Source of the DNA: Thermatribacter sp048814795
GTDB taxonomy: Bacteria > Atribacterota > Atribacteria > Atribacterales > Thermatribacteraceae
Length of the DNA: 64,000 nucleotides
Assembly (NCBI GenBank): GCA_048814795.1
Contig: CP184673.1
Span: 434,001 to 498,000, forward strand
Reading direction: 5' to 3'
In this document: in pieces, positions 42,695-51,661 of the stretch
Layout: the number at the start of each line of letters is the position of its first letter
How positions within the stretch are numbered: position 1 is the stretch's first letter
The notes under the pieces: generated by a model
Told to the model about the DNA's origin: nothing
The model's database searches: none
What the model saw: the letters and a program-made list of their open reading frames with translations, nothing else
Made by a program: the position numbers and the translations under genes

Positions 42695-42997
42695 GTGGCT
42701 GTGGATGGGATTTCTGGTGTTTTTCAAGGCGTTGGGGGTCGCGAGCTTGTTCCTTTTAAGAAACCTGATAAAAATGGAAGGTCTTTTTCAGAGCTGGTGG
42801 GGGGGTTTCTGGAGGGAGTTAACTCTCTCCAGAGGGAAGCCGATCAGGCTATTCAGGATGTGGTTCTGGGCAAAGAAGAGAATCTCCATCGGGCAATGAT
42901 TGCTCTTGAAAAGGCTAATGTAGCGCTTGAGCTTACTGTTCAGGTGCGTAACAAGGTGGTTGAAGCTTATCAGGAAATAATGAGAATGCAGGTGTAA
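42695..42997 (+). CDS. fliE: Flagellar hook-basal body protein FliE
   Basis: A 100-residue protein that joins the MS ring to the rod. FSELVGGFLEGVNSLQREAD and MIALEKANVALELTVQVRNK followed by VVEAYQEIMRMQV are diagnostic. GTG start behind GGAGGTGCG. Confidence 0.93.
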   Translation: MAVDGISGVFQGVGGRELVPFKKPDKNGRSFSELVGGFLEGVNSLQREADQAIQDVVLGKEENLHRAMIALEKANVALELTVQVRNKVVEAYQEIMRMQV

Positions 42998-43000
42998 ACC

Positions 43001-44587
43001 ATGAGGAACCTTCTTGCCGATCTGGGCGGTAGCTTTAAAGGAGTTTGGGGGAGCATGAACCAGGGGCAAAGGGTGATTGCCCTTTTGCTTCTGGTGGTTC
43101 TGGTTGGAGGCTTAATCACTCTCTTTATGTATTCTTCAAAGCCCGATTACGTCTTACTTTATCGTAGCTTCTCTCCTGAAGAGTCAGGGGCGCTGGTAGA
43201 TAAACTCGAGGAGCTGGGTATTTCTTACCGACTTTCGGACGGCGGTACCAGAATAGAAGTGCCCCGGGATAAAGTTTATCTGGCTCGGATGAAGCTTGCC
43301 CAGGAAGGTTTCCCTCAGAGCGGGGTTGGTTTTGAACTTTTTGATAAAAACACCTTTGGTTTGACCAGTTTCTTGCAGAAGGTTAACTATCAGAGGGCTT
43401 TACAGGGAGAACTGGAGCGTACCATTGCTCAGCTCGAAGAAGTGGATGGTGCCCGGGTACATATTACCCTGCCCGAAGAGAGCCTTTTTGCAGAAGAAGA
43501 AAAACTTCCCACTGCCTCGGTAGTTTTAAAAGTTCGTCCAGGGACTCGCTTGAGAGAAAACCAGATAGAAGCCATTGCTCGCCTGGTTGCAAACAGTGTG
43601 GAAGGCCTTGATGCGAGTCGGGTAACTATACTTGATGACCAGGGTAACGTCCTGGCCAGTGGTAGTGGAGAGGAAAGCTGGGGAAGTATCGCCAATCTTA
43701 CTGCTAATCAACTGGAAATGAAAAAGGAACTCGAAAGTGTTATAAACCAGCGGGTGCAGAGCATGCTGGAAGGAGTATTAGGTCGTCGCAAAGCCGTGGT
43801 GCGAGCCAGTGTGGAGCTAAACCTGGAGCAAAAAGAAGGTGAGAAAGAAATTTATCAGCCCGTGGCTGGTAACGAGGGAGTCATCCGCAGCACTCAAGAA
43901 GAGGAGGAAAAGTACCAGGGAACTTCAAATACTGCAGGAGGAGTACCGGGGGTTGCTTCTAACATCCCGGTTTATGGTTCTGAAGAGGAGAGACAGGGTG
44001 GTAGCTATACCAGGAGAAACGTAACCACCAACTATGAGATTAACCGTGTTCTGGAAAAATATGCTGCTCTACCCGGTGATATCAAGCGCCTTTCTGTCGC
44101 GGTTTTAGTTGATAGTGTTCTGAGCCCTGAAGAGGTGGAAAAAATCCGCAGGGTGGTGGAAGTTGCGGCGGGCATTGATCCTGAGCGGGGTGATGCGGTG
44201 GTAGTAGAAACTTTGCCTTTCAATCAGGATTTCTGGCAGGAAGAAGAAAGGGTCCTCAAAGCACAAAGGTTTATGGAACTCATTGACCTGGTGGGGCGTT
44301 ATGGAATTCCGGCTTTATTGATACTGGTTCTTTACTTCATCGGCAGGAAAGTGCTGGTAGCAGTAATCGCTCCCCGGGAAGTGGTTGCAGAGGTTTACAA
44401 AGAGGAACCTCTTGAGTATGAGGAAGCTACTGAAGTAGCTCCTTTGCGTAGGGATGCTGAGCTGAGTCCCGAAGAGAAAATGCGCATGGAAATTCAAAAA
44501 CGCATGGAAGAGGAAATCAAAAAGCTGGTGGAAGAAAAACCCGATGATGCGGTAAAACTAATCCGTAACTGGCTGAGTGAGGAGTGA
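43001..44587 (+). CDS. fliF: Flagellar MS-ring protein FliF
   Basis: A 528-residue inner-membrane ring protein. An N-terminal span (VIALLLLVVLVGGLITLFMY) is followed by the ring-building motifs (GTRIEVPRDKVYLARMKLAQ, VNYQRALQGELERTIAQLEE) and a variable beta-collar region near 290-340. A second span near residue 430 (GIPALLILVLYFIGRKVLVA) precedes the FliG-binding C-terminus (DAVKLIRNWLSEE). Confidence 0.96.
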   Translation: MRNLLADLGGSFKGVWGSMNQGQRVIALLLLVVLVGGLITLFMYSSKPDYVLLYRSFSPEESGALVDKLEELGISYRLSDGGTRIEVPRDKVYLARMKLAQEGFPQSGVGFELFDKNTFGLTSFLQKVNYQRALQGELERTIAQLEEVDGARVHITLPEESLFAEEEKLPTASVVLKVRPGTRLRENQIEAIARLVANSVEGLDASRVTILDDQGNVLASGSGEESWGSIANLTANQLEMKKELESVINQRVQSMLEGVLGRRKAVVRASVELNLEQKEGEKEIYQPVAGNEGVIRSTQEEEEKYQGTSNTAGGVPGVASNIPVYGSEEERQGGSYTRRNVTTNYEINRVLEKYAALPGDIKRLSVAVLVDSVLSPEEVEKIRRVVEVAAGIDPERGDAVVVETLPFNQDFWQEEERVLKAQRFMELIDLVGRYGIPALLILVLYFIGRKVLVAVIAPREVVAEVYKEEPLEYEEATEVAPLRRDAELSPEEKMRMEIQKRMEEEIKKLVEEKPDDAVKLIRNWLSEE

Positions 44588-44594
44588 ATGGTTG

Positions 44595-45611
44595 ATGGCT
44601 ATTGTACCTCGTAAGGGATTAACCGGGAGACAGAAGGCGGCGATTCTCCTGGTTAGCCTGGGTCCAGAGCTTTCAGCCTCAATATTGAAAAAACTGTCCG
44701 AGAACGAAATCGAGGATATTACCCTGGAAATTGCGACTATGGAAAAAGTGGCTCCCGAGATTAGAGAGGAAGTGATGAGTGAATTTTACCATATGGCAGT
44801 AGCTCAACTCTATATTGCTCAGGGAGGAGTGGAATACGCCAAGCAGCTTCTCGAAAAAGCTCTTGGTTCCCATAAAGCGCAGGAGATAATCGGCAAGCTT
44901 TCCGCCAGCCTGGAGGTAACTCCCTTTGAGTCTTTACGCAGAGCAGATCCTCTGCAAATTCTCAACTTCATCCAGAACGAACATCCCCAAACCATTGCCT
45001 TGGTAATTTCTTACCTCAAACCTGAGCAATCGGCCATGATTTTGGGAAATCTTCCCGAGAGTGTGCGTGGAGAGGTGGCTATGCGCCTTGCTTTAATGGA
45101 CCGGGCTTCTCCGGAAGTGGTTCGGGAGATAGAATCCATCCTGGAGCGGAAAATTTCCACTTTCCTGGGTCAGGACCTGACCCGGGTGGCTGGAAAGCAG
45201 AAATTGATAGAGATTCTTAACAAAAGTGACAGAAGCACTGAAAAAAGCATTTTGGAAGCTATTGAGGAGAAAGACCCCGATCTTGCAGAGCAGATCCGAT
45301 CCGCAATGTTTGTTTTTGAGGATATTGCCCTGCTCGACGATCGGTCAATACAGCTTGTTTTGCGCCAGGTGGACAACAAAGACCTGGCTCTTGCTCTGAA
45401 AGGTGCTTCAGAAGAGGTAAGGGAAAAGATCTTTAAGAATATGTCTCAACGAGCAGCGCAGATGCTTAAAGAAGATATGGAATACATGGGTCCTGTACGT
45501 GCTCGTCTGGTGAACGAAGCTCAGCAGAAGATAGTCAACGTAATTCGCAGACTCGAGGAAGCCGGAGAAATCATTATCAGCCGGGGTGGGGAGGAAGAGA
45601 TCATTGTTTAA
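44595..45611 (+). CDS. fliG: Flagellar motor switch protein FliG
   Basis: A 338-residue rotor protein starting at ATG 44595 behind GAGGAG; GTG 44577 is in frame but overlaps fliF. GLTGRQKAAILLVSLGPELS opens the N-domain, EHPQTIALVISYLKPEQSA contains the EHPQ motif of the middle domain, and the charged torque helix DDRSIQLVLRQVDNKDLALA is in the C-domain. Confidence 0.96.
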   Translation: MAIVPRKGLTGRQKAAILLVSLGPELSASILKKLSENEIEDITLEIATMEKVAPEIREEVMSEFYHMAVAQLYIAQGGVEYAKQLLEKALGSHKAQEIIGKLSASLEVTPFESLRRADPLQILNFIQNEHPQTIALVISYLKPEQSAMILGNLPESVRGEVAMRLALMDRASPEVVREIESILERKISTFLGQDLTRVAGKQKLIEILNKSDRSTEKSILEAIEEKDPDLAEQIRSAMFVFEDIALLDDRSIQLVLRQVDNKDLALALKGASEEVREKIFKNMSQRAAQMLKEDMEYMGPVRARLVNEAQQKIVNVIRRLEEAGEIIISRGGEEEIIV

Positions 45612-46356
45612 TCTCTACAAGGCAATTGTGGTTGGTAATAAAAAAGTCGTGATTGGTCCCGAAAGAGGAGGAAAAGTTTGGAATAACGATGGCCCTGGCC
45701 AGGAAACTTCCGGAGAAGAATCGCTGGCCCTAAACAGGGAGTTGGAAGAACTGCTTGTTGAGGCCAAAAAAGAGCGGGAAAAGATTTTACGGGAAGCCCA
45801 GCAGGAGAAGATGCGCATTCTGGAGGAAGCTCGAAAAGAGGCACAGGTACTGAAAGAGCGGGGTTTTGAGAGTGGTTTTTTACAGGGTAAAGAGGAAGCC
45901 AGGAGAGAAGCACATGAAATATTGCAGAAAAAAATCGTTCTTTGGGAGAGGGTGCTTCAAGAAATAAAGCGGGTTCGCGAAAAAAGCCTTTTCGAGCTTG
46001 AAGAACTAATTCTTGAACTTAGTTTGGCAATTGCAGAGCGCATTATTCGCAGAGAAGCCAAAAGGGAGCCTTTTCTTGCTGAACTTATTGAAGAGGCCCT
46101 TCAGAAGCTTAACCATCGCGAGAGAGTTATTTTAAGGGTTCACCCTCTGGATGTGGCTTTGTTGAAGGATATCAAAGAAGAATTGTGTAGCAGGCTGGAT
46201 GGTCTGGAATATCTGGAGATTAGAGAGGACACACGGTGTGCAAGGGGCGATTTTCTGATAGAGACAGAGTTTGGGAGCATAGATGGTCGGGTAAGCACTC
46301 AGCTTCAATGGATTAAAAAGGAGTTACTGGAGGAGATACAGAGCAAAAATGTTTGA
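45604..46356 (+). CDS. fliH: Flagellar export regulator FliH
   Basis: About 250 residues from TTG 45604 (GGGGAGG upstream; an in-frame GTG at 45586 is possible). The protein is a charged coiled coil from about 45 to 150 (REKILREAQQEKMRILEEAR) with the FliH C-terminal domain (LSLAIAERIIRREAKREPFL, HRERVILRVHPLDVALLKD). It binds and restrains the ATPase FliI. It overlaps fliG and fliI by 8 nt each. Confidence 0.9.
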   Translation: MFNLYKAIVVGNKKVVIGPERGGKVWNNDGPGQETSGEESLALNRELEELLVEAKKEREKILREAQQEKMRILEEARKEAQVLKERGFESGFLQGKEEARREAHEILQKKIVLWERVLQEIKRVREKSLFELEELILELSLAIAERIIRREAKREPFLAELIEEALQKLNHRERVILRVHPLDVALLKDIKEELCSRLDGLEYLEIREDTRCARGDFLIETEFGSIDGRVSTQLQWIKKELLEEIQSKNV

Positions 46357-47674
46357 AATCGAACGCTTGAAGGCAAGGCTGGACAGTATCGATACTTTGC
46401 GTTTGAACGGAAGGGTGCAGCGAGCGGTGGGCATAGTCATAGAATCCAAGGGGCCTTCCTGTAAGGTTGGAGAATTGTGTCAGATCCGCTCTTTGGATAT
46501 GCAAAGCGAGATACTTGCTGAGGTGGTTGGTTTCAGAGATGCTCAGACTTTACTCATGCCCCTTGGTGAGCGCAACGGGATTGAGCCGGGCAGTGAGGTG
46601 GTGGCGTTAGGTAAAGAGTTACGAGTGAAAGTTGGTGAAGGACTTCTGGGGAGAGTGATTGATGGTCTGGGCAATCCCCTTGATGATAAGAGTTACATTG
46701 AAAGCCAGGATGAGTATCCCCTGGACAACGAACCTCCCAATCCCTTGCAAAGGACAAGAATTAGCGAAGTCTTGCCCCTGGGTGTGAAGGCAATAGACGC
46801 TCTCCTCACCTGTGGAAAAGGACAGAGAGTGGGCATTTTTGCTGGAAGTGGAGTGGGTAAAAGCACTCTTTTGGGAATGATAGCCCGTAACGCTCAGAGC
46901 GATGTTAACGTAATTGCCCTAATTGGCGAGCGAGGCAGAGAAGTGCGAGAGTTTATTGAAAGAGATCTTAAGGAGGGTCTCAATAAAAGCTGTGTGGTTG
47001 TGGCCACTTCTGATAAACCACCTTTGCAAAGAATAAAAGCTGCTTTTACTGCCTGTGCCATAGCTGAGTATTTTCGGGATCGGGGTAAGGATGTGCTCTT
47101 TTTGATGGATTCGGTAACTCGTTTGGCCATGGCTCAGAGAGAACTGGGGCTGGCTGTTGGAGAGCCTCCTACCACCAGGGGTTATACGCCATCAGTTTTT
47201 GCTTTGTTGCCCAGGTTTTTTGAGCGGATGGGAACCTCTCAAAAGGGTTCTATCACCGCTTTATGTACGGTGCTCGTTGAAGGAGACGATATGAATGATC
47301 CCATTGCCGATACCGTTCGAGGAATTCTGGATGGACACATTGTGCTCTCCAGAAAGCTTTCTTTTGAAGGACATTATCCGGCAATTGATATCTTGCAAAG
47401 TGTGAGTCGTATCATGCCTGATATAACCGGTAAGGAGCAGCAAAGGGCCGCCCAGAAGGTGAGAGAAGTTCTTGCCACCTACCGGGAAGCAGAAGACCTG
47501 ATTAATATCGGAGCCTATCAAAGAGGCAGTAATCCCCGTATTGATTACGCTCTCGAGAAAATAGAAGCGGTGAAAGCTTTTTTGCGCCAGGACGTTGAGG
47601 AAGTTTTTGCTTATGATGTAACACTCGAGCTTTTACTTGGTCTATTTGATGAGAAAGGCAGTGAAGTGGCCTGA
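46349..47674 (+). CDS. fliI: Flagellar export ATPase FliI
   Basis: A 441-residue F1-like ATPase that helps unfold and deliver export substrates. Walker A FAGSGVGKSTLLGMIARN, Walker B KDVLFLMDSVTRLAMAQRE, and the signature GEPPTTRGYTPSVFALLPRF are present. It overlaps fliH by 8 nt and fliJ by 1 nt. Confidence 0.97.
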   Translation: MFEIERLKARLDSIDTLRLNGRVQRAVGIVIESKGPSCKVGELCQIRSLDMQSEILAEVVGFRDAQTLLMPLGERNGIEPGSEVVALGKELRVKVGEGLLGRVIDGLGNPLDDKSYIESQDEYPLDNEPPNPLQRTRISEVLPLGVKAIDALLTCGKGQRVGIFAGSGVGKSTLLGMIARNAQSDVNVIALIGERGREVREFIERDLKEGLNKSCVVVATSDKPPLQRIKAAFTACAIAEYFRDRGKDVLFLMDSVTRLAMAQRELGLAVGEPPTTRGYTPSVFALLPRFFERMGTSQKGSITALCTVLVEGDDMNDPIADTVRGILDGHIVLSRKLSFEGHYPAIDILQSVSRIMPDITGKEQQRAAQKVREVLATYREAEDLINIGAYQRGSNPRIDYALEKIEAVKAFLRQDVEEVFAYDVTLELLLGLFDEKGSEVA

Positions 47675-48117
47675 TGAGCTACAATTTTAAGTTTCAAAAA
47701 GTTCTCGATGTTAAGAAAGTTCGTGAAGAACTAATCGAAGTGAAACTTGCCGAGCTTGAAAAACTGGCTGAACGCCAACGGAAAGAGCTCATCGCTGTGG
47801 AGAAAACCAGAAAGGAGTACATGGTCCGGAGAACTCAGGAAAGGCAAAAAGAGGGGTGCCTGGTTGAGGAGGCATTTTTTGAGAAGATGCTAAACAACCT
47901 GGAACGCAAGATAGAGGAGCTGAAAAGCTATCTCCGGGAGCTGGAACGACAGATTGCGCAGACCAAAGAAGAACTGGTCTGCGCATCCTTGGAACGTAAA
48001 GTGATGGAAAAGCTGCGCGACAGGGATTATCAGGAGTTTTCCCTGAACATTCAGAGAAGTGACCAGAAACTTCTTGATGAAGTGGCTATTCAAATGTATC
48101 TGAGGAGGGAAACGTGA
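47674..48117 (+). CDS. fliJ: Flagellar export protein FliJ
   Basis: A 147-residue antiparallel coiled coil (FKFQKVLDVKKVREELIEVK at the start, DYQEFSLNIQRSDQKLLDEV near the end). FliJ occupies the centre of the FliI ring and contacts FlhA. The identification rests on length, coiled coil and position after fliI. Confidence 0.85.
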   Translation: MSYNFKFQKVLDVKKVREELIEVKLAELEKLAERQRKELIAVEKTRKEYMVRRTQERQKEGCLVEEAFFEKMLNNLERKIEELKSYLRELERQIAQTKEELVCASLERKVMEKLRDRDYQEFSLNIQRSDQKLLDEVAIQMYLRRET

Positions 48118-48118
48118 G

Positions 48119-48628
48119 ATGCAGCCAGCTTCCCTCTCGCGGGTTCTGAGCAGAATCAACGAAATAGAAAACCTGCTTTCCCGGGTGAAAAGTTCTTCCG
48201 GTACTCTGCTTGCTTCTCGAGGGGGTACTCCCATCTCTCCGGGGAGTTCTGGAAAAAACGAATCTTTTGAGGAAGTACTCAAGGAGTATGCTGATCAATA
48301 TCGGATTGACGTGAACTTGCTGAGAAAGCTGGTCCAGGTTGAGTCGGGTGGAGACACCAGAGCTGTTTCGCCTAAGGGGGCTATGGGGCTTATGCAGCTT
48401 ATGCCCCAGACCTGCAGAATGCTGGGTGTTGAAGATCCTTTTGATGTTCGGGAAAACATTGCTGCTGGTACCCGATATTTGAGGAGTTTAATCGACCGCT
48501 TTGGTAGTCTGGAGCTGGCTCTTGCTGCCTATAATGCGGGACCTTCCAGAGTCGAGAAATACCAGGGAGTACCTCCTTTTGAAGAAACCCGGACCTTTCT
48601 TAAGAAAATCTTAGGAGGTTATTATTGA
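48119..48628 (+). CDS. Lytic transglycosylase (SLT domain)
   Basis: A 169-residue peptidoglycan lyase. Catalytic Glu in LVQVESGGDTRAVSPKGAMG, followed by LMQLMPQTCRMLGV and the C-terminal ALAAYNAGPSRVEKYQGVPP. No signal peptide is visible, and the first 50 residues are flexible and Ser-rich. In the flagellar operon it probably opens the cell wall for the rod, replacing the FlgJ muramidase, and may leave by the flagellar export system. Confidence 0.9.
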   Translation: MQPASLSRVLSRINEIENLLSRVKSSSGTLLASRGGTPISPGSSGKNESFEEVLKEYADQYRIDVNLLRKLVQVESGGDTRAVSPKGAMGLMQLMPQTCRMLGVEDPFDVRENIAAGTRYLRSLIDRFGSLELALAAYNAGPSRVEKYQGVPPFEETRTFLKKILGGYY

Positions 48629-49296
48629 TGGCCGTTGCACAACGGGAAGTGCAAAAAATAGCCCGAAAGGCGAGATCACAGAAAGGAAGCACTAAAGAAC
48701 GTCCCAGAGGTAACAAGGTAAGTCAACCCCAGCAGATTAAAAAGAGTCGCAAGAAGTCGGGTTTTATGGATACCGTTTTCCCCTTTTTAATTTTCATGGT
48801 AACCCTGGTTTTCTTTCTCAGCTTTGCAGGAATCATAAATTTACCCTTTTTGAAACCGATTATGCCTGTAAAGCCTGAAGAAGCGAATTCTGTTGGAACT
48901 GTCAAGGAGAATCCTGTTGCTCCTGAAAAAGTCCTGGATGGAGAAATATATCCCGGTCCAGACCTGCCCAGGGTTAACCAGGTTGAAGAAGAACAATCGG
49001 TATCTCGTAAAGCAGAAGAACCCCTTCCTGTTCCAGAAGAAGTGGAAGATGAAGTCATGCCAGGTGCAGTAGAGGATTCTGCTTCTTCGAAAGAAGAGGA
49101 AAGCCTATGGCGTTTAGCCAAGATTTATGCGGCAATGGAGCCGGAAGAGGCAGCCCGGCTCCTGGAAAAACTTTCGGATGAGGAGGTGATTCGAATATTT
49201 TCGGTAATGAAAGAAAGGAATGTAGCCGAGATTTTGAGTATTTTTCCTCCGGAGCGGGCAGCAGCTCTAATCCGGAAGATGATGGAAGGGAGGTGA
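48628..49296 (+). CDS. MotE-like membrane protein with MgtE N-terminal-type domain
   Basis: A 222-residue protein with a basic N-terminus, one membrane span at about residues 48-70 (VFPFLIFMVTLVFFLSFAGI), a Pro/Glu-rich linker, and a C-terminal helical domain like the MgtE N-domain and MotE: LAKIYAAMEPEEAARLLEKL, VMKERNVAEILSIFPPERAA. MotE family proteins in flagellar operons help assemble or stabilise the stator or chaperone MotC. ATG 48628 has AGGAGG at 9 nt. Confidence 0.75.
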   Translation: MAVAQREVQKIARKARSQKGSTKERPRGNKVSQPQQIKKSRKKSGFMDTVFPFLIFMVTLVFFLSFAGIINLPFLKPIMPVKPEEANSVGTVKENPVAPEKVLDGEIYPGPDLPRVNQVEEEQSVSRKAEEPLPVPEEVEDEVMPGAVEDSASSKEEESLWRLAKIYAAMEPEEAARLLEKLSDEEVIRIFSVMKERNVAEILSIFPPERAAALIRKMMEGR

Positions 49297-49300
49297 GCTG

Positions 49301-50824
49301 ATGGAGCTTGGGTTGTTTGCTCTGACGGTAGAGGAGAATATTTCCACTGAGGGAAAAGGGCTGTTTACAAAACGCTCTCAGGGAAAGGAAAGCGAATCCG
49401 GAAGCTTTGAGGATGTAATGAGTGAGCTTGTGGCCGGATCAAACCTGGTGAGCGAATATAGTAACATTCCCCTTTCCCAGTTTCCAGTTGTGAAGCGTTG
49501 TGGAAGTTCAGGTGGGTTTTCAGTGCAGGAAATAACGCCTAGAAATTGCCCCTTACCAGACAGCTCGTGTGGCATAACGCAGAGTAGTTTTCAAAGTAGT
49601 AATAACATTAGTAACGAAAGTAGTAATAACATTAGTAACGTAGCGTTGAATCCACTTCTAACTCTGGATTTTGAAAACGCTGTTTCGGAGTTTCTGGATG
49701 AGGTGCAAAACCTTAACTTCAGTGCCGATATGGGCGAGCTGGGTAAGGTGGAACTCAGTGGTGGAAAAAATGAAAGTGGTGAGTTTCAATTTCAGATATC
49801 GGGCAGCAAAGAAGCGCTTGCTCGTTTGCTGGGACGGCTTTTAGCAGTAGTGGCTGGTTTTACCAGTGCTACAGGTGCTTCTGCAGATACTGAAGAATGT
49901 GGTACTTCTACTTGCGGAACCACATGCCTTGATAACTGTTCTACCCAGGATGCTCTTTTTGACCTGCAACTGGAGGAACTGACAGTTAACGAAGGTAGCG
50001 TTGAGGAGGCTGTTGCAGGGGATGGCGTTGATCCTCAGCTTCAGGGAACAGGAACGACTTTTTCTGAAGCAGACGTTGCGTTTTCCGAGGAGAATATTCA
50101 GCTGACTCAAGCGGAAGGTCAATCCTTGGATGCTGAAATTGATGGCGATTTTAATGCAAGTTCTGAAGGGAATGTTGTTCCTGAGGAAGACGCAATTTCT
50201 GAGCAGGCTCCAGAGGACAAAGTGCTGCTTACTATTGAAAAGGGCGATGCATCTGGAAACGAAGAGACACTTAGTCGCCGTGGGATGTCTGCAGGGGAGA
50301 AAGCTGATGTAAGCAACCAGAGAAGGAACTTTACTGTAGGGGAAGATTCTGCAATTGCTCATACCGGTAATGTGAGGTCTGGAGAAGTTTTTTCTGGAGA
50401 AAATCTCAAGGTGAGCATGAATTCAGAAGCCGACATCGAAAAACTGTTCGATCGGGTCTTTCAGGTGCTGAGCGCAGGGAAGGGCACAAAGCAGGTGACC
50501 ATTCAGCTTGAGCCCCAAAAACTGGGCAAAATCGTGGTTTCTCTTACTGAGCACAACGACAAAATTTGCTGTGTCTGGCATGTGGAACACCCAGAGACCA
50601 GAGAGCTTCTTGAGAGTAGCCTACCCTTACTTGAAGCCCGAGCTGCAAGTCAGGGTATGAATCTGGAGAGCTTTGTTAGCCAGCAGAATCATTACTCTGG
50701 TGACAGGGAACAGTTTGCAAACTTTGCGACTTTTGACTTGCAACGGAATTCCAGTGAGAGAGATTACCAGAAGGGTTTTTCAGTTCACTCCTGGTTGGAG
50801 GGAAAATTGAACCTGGTTGTTTGA
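49301..50824 (+). CDS. fliK: Flagellar hook-length control protein FliK
   Basis: A 507-residue protein with a disordered N-terminal three quarters and a C-terminal Flg_hook domain at about 365-460 (QVTIQLEPQKLGKIVVSLTE, HPETRELLESSLPLLEARAA). FliK measures the hook and switches export specificity through FlhB. Oddities are a perfect 24-bp tandem duplication (two copies of SSNNISN plus Glu or Val) and a cysteine cluster C-x4-C-x3-C-x3-C around ECGTSTCGTTCLDNC, rare for an exported ruler. Confidence 0.9.
   Translation: MELGLFALTVEENISTEGKGLFTKRSQGKESESGSFEDVMSELVAGSNLVSEYSNIPLSQFPVVKRCGSSGGFSVQEITPRNCPLPDSSCGITQSSFQSSNNISNESSNNISNVALNPLLTLDFENAVSEFLDEVQNLNFSADMGELGKVELSGGKNESGEFQFQISGSKEALARLLGRLLAVVAGFTSATGASADTEECGTSTCGTTCLDNCSTQDALFDLQLEELTVNEGSVEEAVAGDGVDPQLQGTGTTFSEADVAFSEENIQLTQAEGQSLDAEIDGDFNASSEGNVVPEEDAISEQAPEDKVLLTIEKGDASGNEETLSRRGMSAGEKADVSNQRRNFTVGEDSAIAHTGNVRSGEVFSGENLKVSMNSEADIEKLFDRVFQVLSAGKGTKQVTIQLEPQKLGKIVVSLTEHNDKICCVWHVEHPETRELLESSLPLLEARAASQGMNLESFVSQQNHYSGDREQFANFATFDLQRNSSERDYQKGFSVHSWLEGKLNLVV
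49593..49640 (+). repeat. 24-bp tandem duplication inside fliK
   Basis: Two perfect, adjacent 24-nt copies (49593-49616 and 49617-49640), keeping the frame and repeating eight residues. A recent slippage or duplication event. Confidence 0.9.
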
Positions 50825-50838
50825 GGGGGTGTGCCTGA

Positions 50839-51222
50839 ATGATACTGCCGGTGGAGAGTAGTACTTATTATGCTGGGGATGGGCAAACCCGGGAGGTTCA
50901 GGATAAAAGGGAGCTAACTCACCACGATTTTCTGCAGCTTCTGGTTTGTGAGTTACGCTATCAGAACCCTCTGGACCCCATGCAGGGAAGCGAGTTTGGT
51001 GCTCAGCTGGCTCAATATTCAACCTTAGAAGAAATTCAAAACACCAATGCTTCCTTACGGCAACTTCTGTTTCTCGAAGGAGCAACCCTGATTGGAAAGA
51101 GGGTGCTACTCGTTGACGGTGAAGAGGGAGTAGTGGAGAGCGTGAGCCTGAGTGAGGATGCTTTGACGCTCAGCGTAGGAGGTAGCGAGTATTCGCTATC
51201 TCAAATCCGGGAGGTTCTTTGA
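50839..51222 (+). CDS. flgD: Flagellar hook assembly protein FlgD
   Basis: A 127-residue hook cap protein, short form. ELTHHDFLQLLVCELRYQNP followed by LDPMQGSEFGAQLAQYSTLE is the FlgD N-terminal signature. The usual C-terminal FlgD_ig and tudor domains are reduced to about 45 residues. Confidence 0.92.
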   Translation: MILPVESSTYYAGDGQTREVQDKRELTHHDFLQLLVCELRYQNPLDPMQGSEFGAQLAQYSTLEEIQNTNASLRQLLFLEGATLIGKRVLLVDGEEGVVESVSLSEDALTLSVGGSEYSLSQIREVL

Positions 51223-51599
51223 GCAAAGTGGTGCGCGAGGTAAATTTTAACGACCGCTGGTCAATAGAAGGCATTACCGGGAAGACACCGCTTTCTCCTG
51301 CCAGGCACTCCCGGGAGGGTGTCTCTGGCTTCGAGAACCTCCTTCGGGAGGAGGAAGTGCGTTTTTCCCTGCATGCTCGTCGTCGAATGGAGGAACGAGG
51401 AATAACCATGGACGGGAAAACCACTGAACTCCTGCAGGAAGGTATTTCCAGGGCTGCTGCCAAGGGCAGCAAGACCTCGCTGGTTATAGTGAACGGTGTG
51501 GGATTTGTAGTCAAGGTACCCGAAAAAACGGTTTTAACCTGTATGGATGCTTCTCGAGAGAAAGTATTTACCAATATTGATTCAGCAGTAATCATTTGA
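51219..51599 (+). CDS. Flagellar operon protein (TIGR02530-like)
   Basis: A 126-residue protein with the pattern RFSLHARRRMEERGITMDGK and TSLVIVNGVGFVVKVPEKTV, as in the small conserved protein between flgD and flgE in Firmicutes and Thermotogota. Its function is not established. TTG start overlapping the flgD stop by 4 nt. Confidence 0.82.
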   Translation: MSKVVREVNFNDRWSIEGITGKTPLSPARHSREGVSGFENLLREEEVRFSLHARRRMEERGITMDGKTTELLQEGISRAAAKGSKTSLVIVNGVGFVVKVPEKTVLTCMDASREKVFTNIDSAVII

Positions 51600-51610
51600 G
51601 TTGCATTTGC

Positions 51611-51640
51611 AGGGGCTGGGCCGCTCAGTCGGAGGCCCCT
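51611..51640 (+). repeat. Hairpin before flgE
   Basis: AGGGGC (51611-51616) pairs with GCCCCT (51635-51640), with an inner CCG/CGG step. It lies in the 62-nt gap before flgE and has no T-run, so an RNA-processing or stabilising element is more likely than a terminator. Confidence 0.45.
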
Positions 51641-51661
51641 TTGAGGGGAGGTTGATTATTT

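Noticed and set aside
49722..49735. GCCGATAT inside fliK as a second sigma-28 promoter
   Set aside because: The sequence 15 nt upstream is GCAA, not TAAA, and the site is within a coding region.
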